Origin: Micropterus salmoides
Lineage: Eukaryota; Chordata; Actinopteri; Centrarchiformes; Centrarchidae
NCBI RefSeq assembly: GCF_014851395.1
Contig: NW_024042261.1
Span: forward strand, 36,543,942-36,607,941
Direction of reading: 5' to 3'
Length of the DNA stretch: 64,000 nt
The notes beneath the pieces are model-generated. The model was not told where the DNA came from. It was given only the letters and a program-made list of their open reading frames with translations, and made no database searches. A program made the translations under genes and the position numbers. This document shows positions 63,940-64,000 of the stretch, in pieces; positions within the stretch are counted from its first letter, which is position 1; every line of letters starts with the position of its first letter.

Positions 63940-64000
63940 AACATATTAAATCTCTTTATATGCTTCTCCCCAACACAGACACGAGTTGCTGCAGCAGCTT
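63940..64000. other. Window end, no feature
   Basis: Nothing recognised. Confidence 0.5.

Overview
The window looks like nuclear DNA of a teleost fish. It is AT-rich, intron-dense and packed with transposable elements of the mix typical of bony fish: L2-clade LINEs, other LINEs with the same RT motifs, DIRS retrotransposons with tyrosine recombinases, Tc1/mariner, P-element, Tigger, piggyBac and Polinton DNA transposons, a V-SINE-like element, Penelope-like pieces, and long CA/GT microsatellites. There are no operons, no ribosome binding sites and no CRISPR array.

I found one convincing host gene. It lies on the minus strand from 59715 to 33159 and encodes a family-92 glycosyltransferase (GT92, formerly DUF23). 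Nine coding exons with canonical splice sites join in consistent phase into a 471-residue type II membrane protein: a short cytosolic tail, one signal anchor, a stem, then the catalytic domain with a DMDE metal/donor motif. The exons are small and hidden by introns of 0.4 to 9.4 kb that have absorbed most of the transposons in the right half of the window.

Left part (1-33 kb) is a transposon graveyard with no host gene that I can recognise. In order it holds LINE fragments and a SINE (0.8-3.2 kb), the 3' half of an L2 LINE (3.2-5.0 kb), a Polinton/Maverick remnant with integrase (5.3-8.0 kb), a Penelope-like fragment with a hammerhead-ribozyme-like core (8.2 kb), a Tigger fragment (11.7 kb), a LINE 3' end (12.3-12.9 kb), a 138-bp GT repeat (13.0 kb), a THAP/P-element transposon carrying a MITE and a coding minisatellite (15.0-17.9 kb), a DIRS element with a LINE nested in its recombinase gene (19.8-22.2 kb), and an almost full-length L2 LINE on the minus strand (30.1-26.4 kb).

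Right part (33-60 kb) is the GT92 gene with its invaded introns. Intron 6 holds a second DIRS element, a 136-bp fold-back Penelope-like insertion with a target-site duplication of about 15 bp, and a TTAA-flanked MITE. Intron 2 holds a Tc1 transposon, 49237-57059, split by about 6.3 kb of younger insertions: two L2 fragments in opposite orientation around a third DIRS element. The last 4 kb hold a DIRS scrap, an internally deleted Tc1 and a piggyBac-derived non-autonomous element.

The most interesting signals are (i) the GT92 gene model, (ii) the match between the predicted hammerhead cleavage position of the Penelope-like repeat at 8228/8229 and the exact 5' start of the fold-back insertion at 43128, (iii) the layered Tc1/L2/DIRS composite with inverted LINE arms, and (iv) the P element with an in-frame expansion of a short His-Asp-rich unit. 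All transposon boundaries are read by eye; those given as round numbers are approximate.
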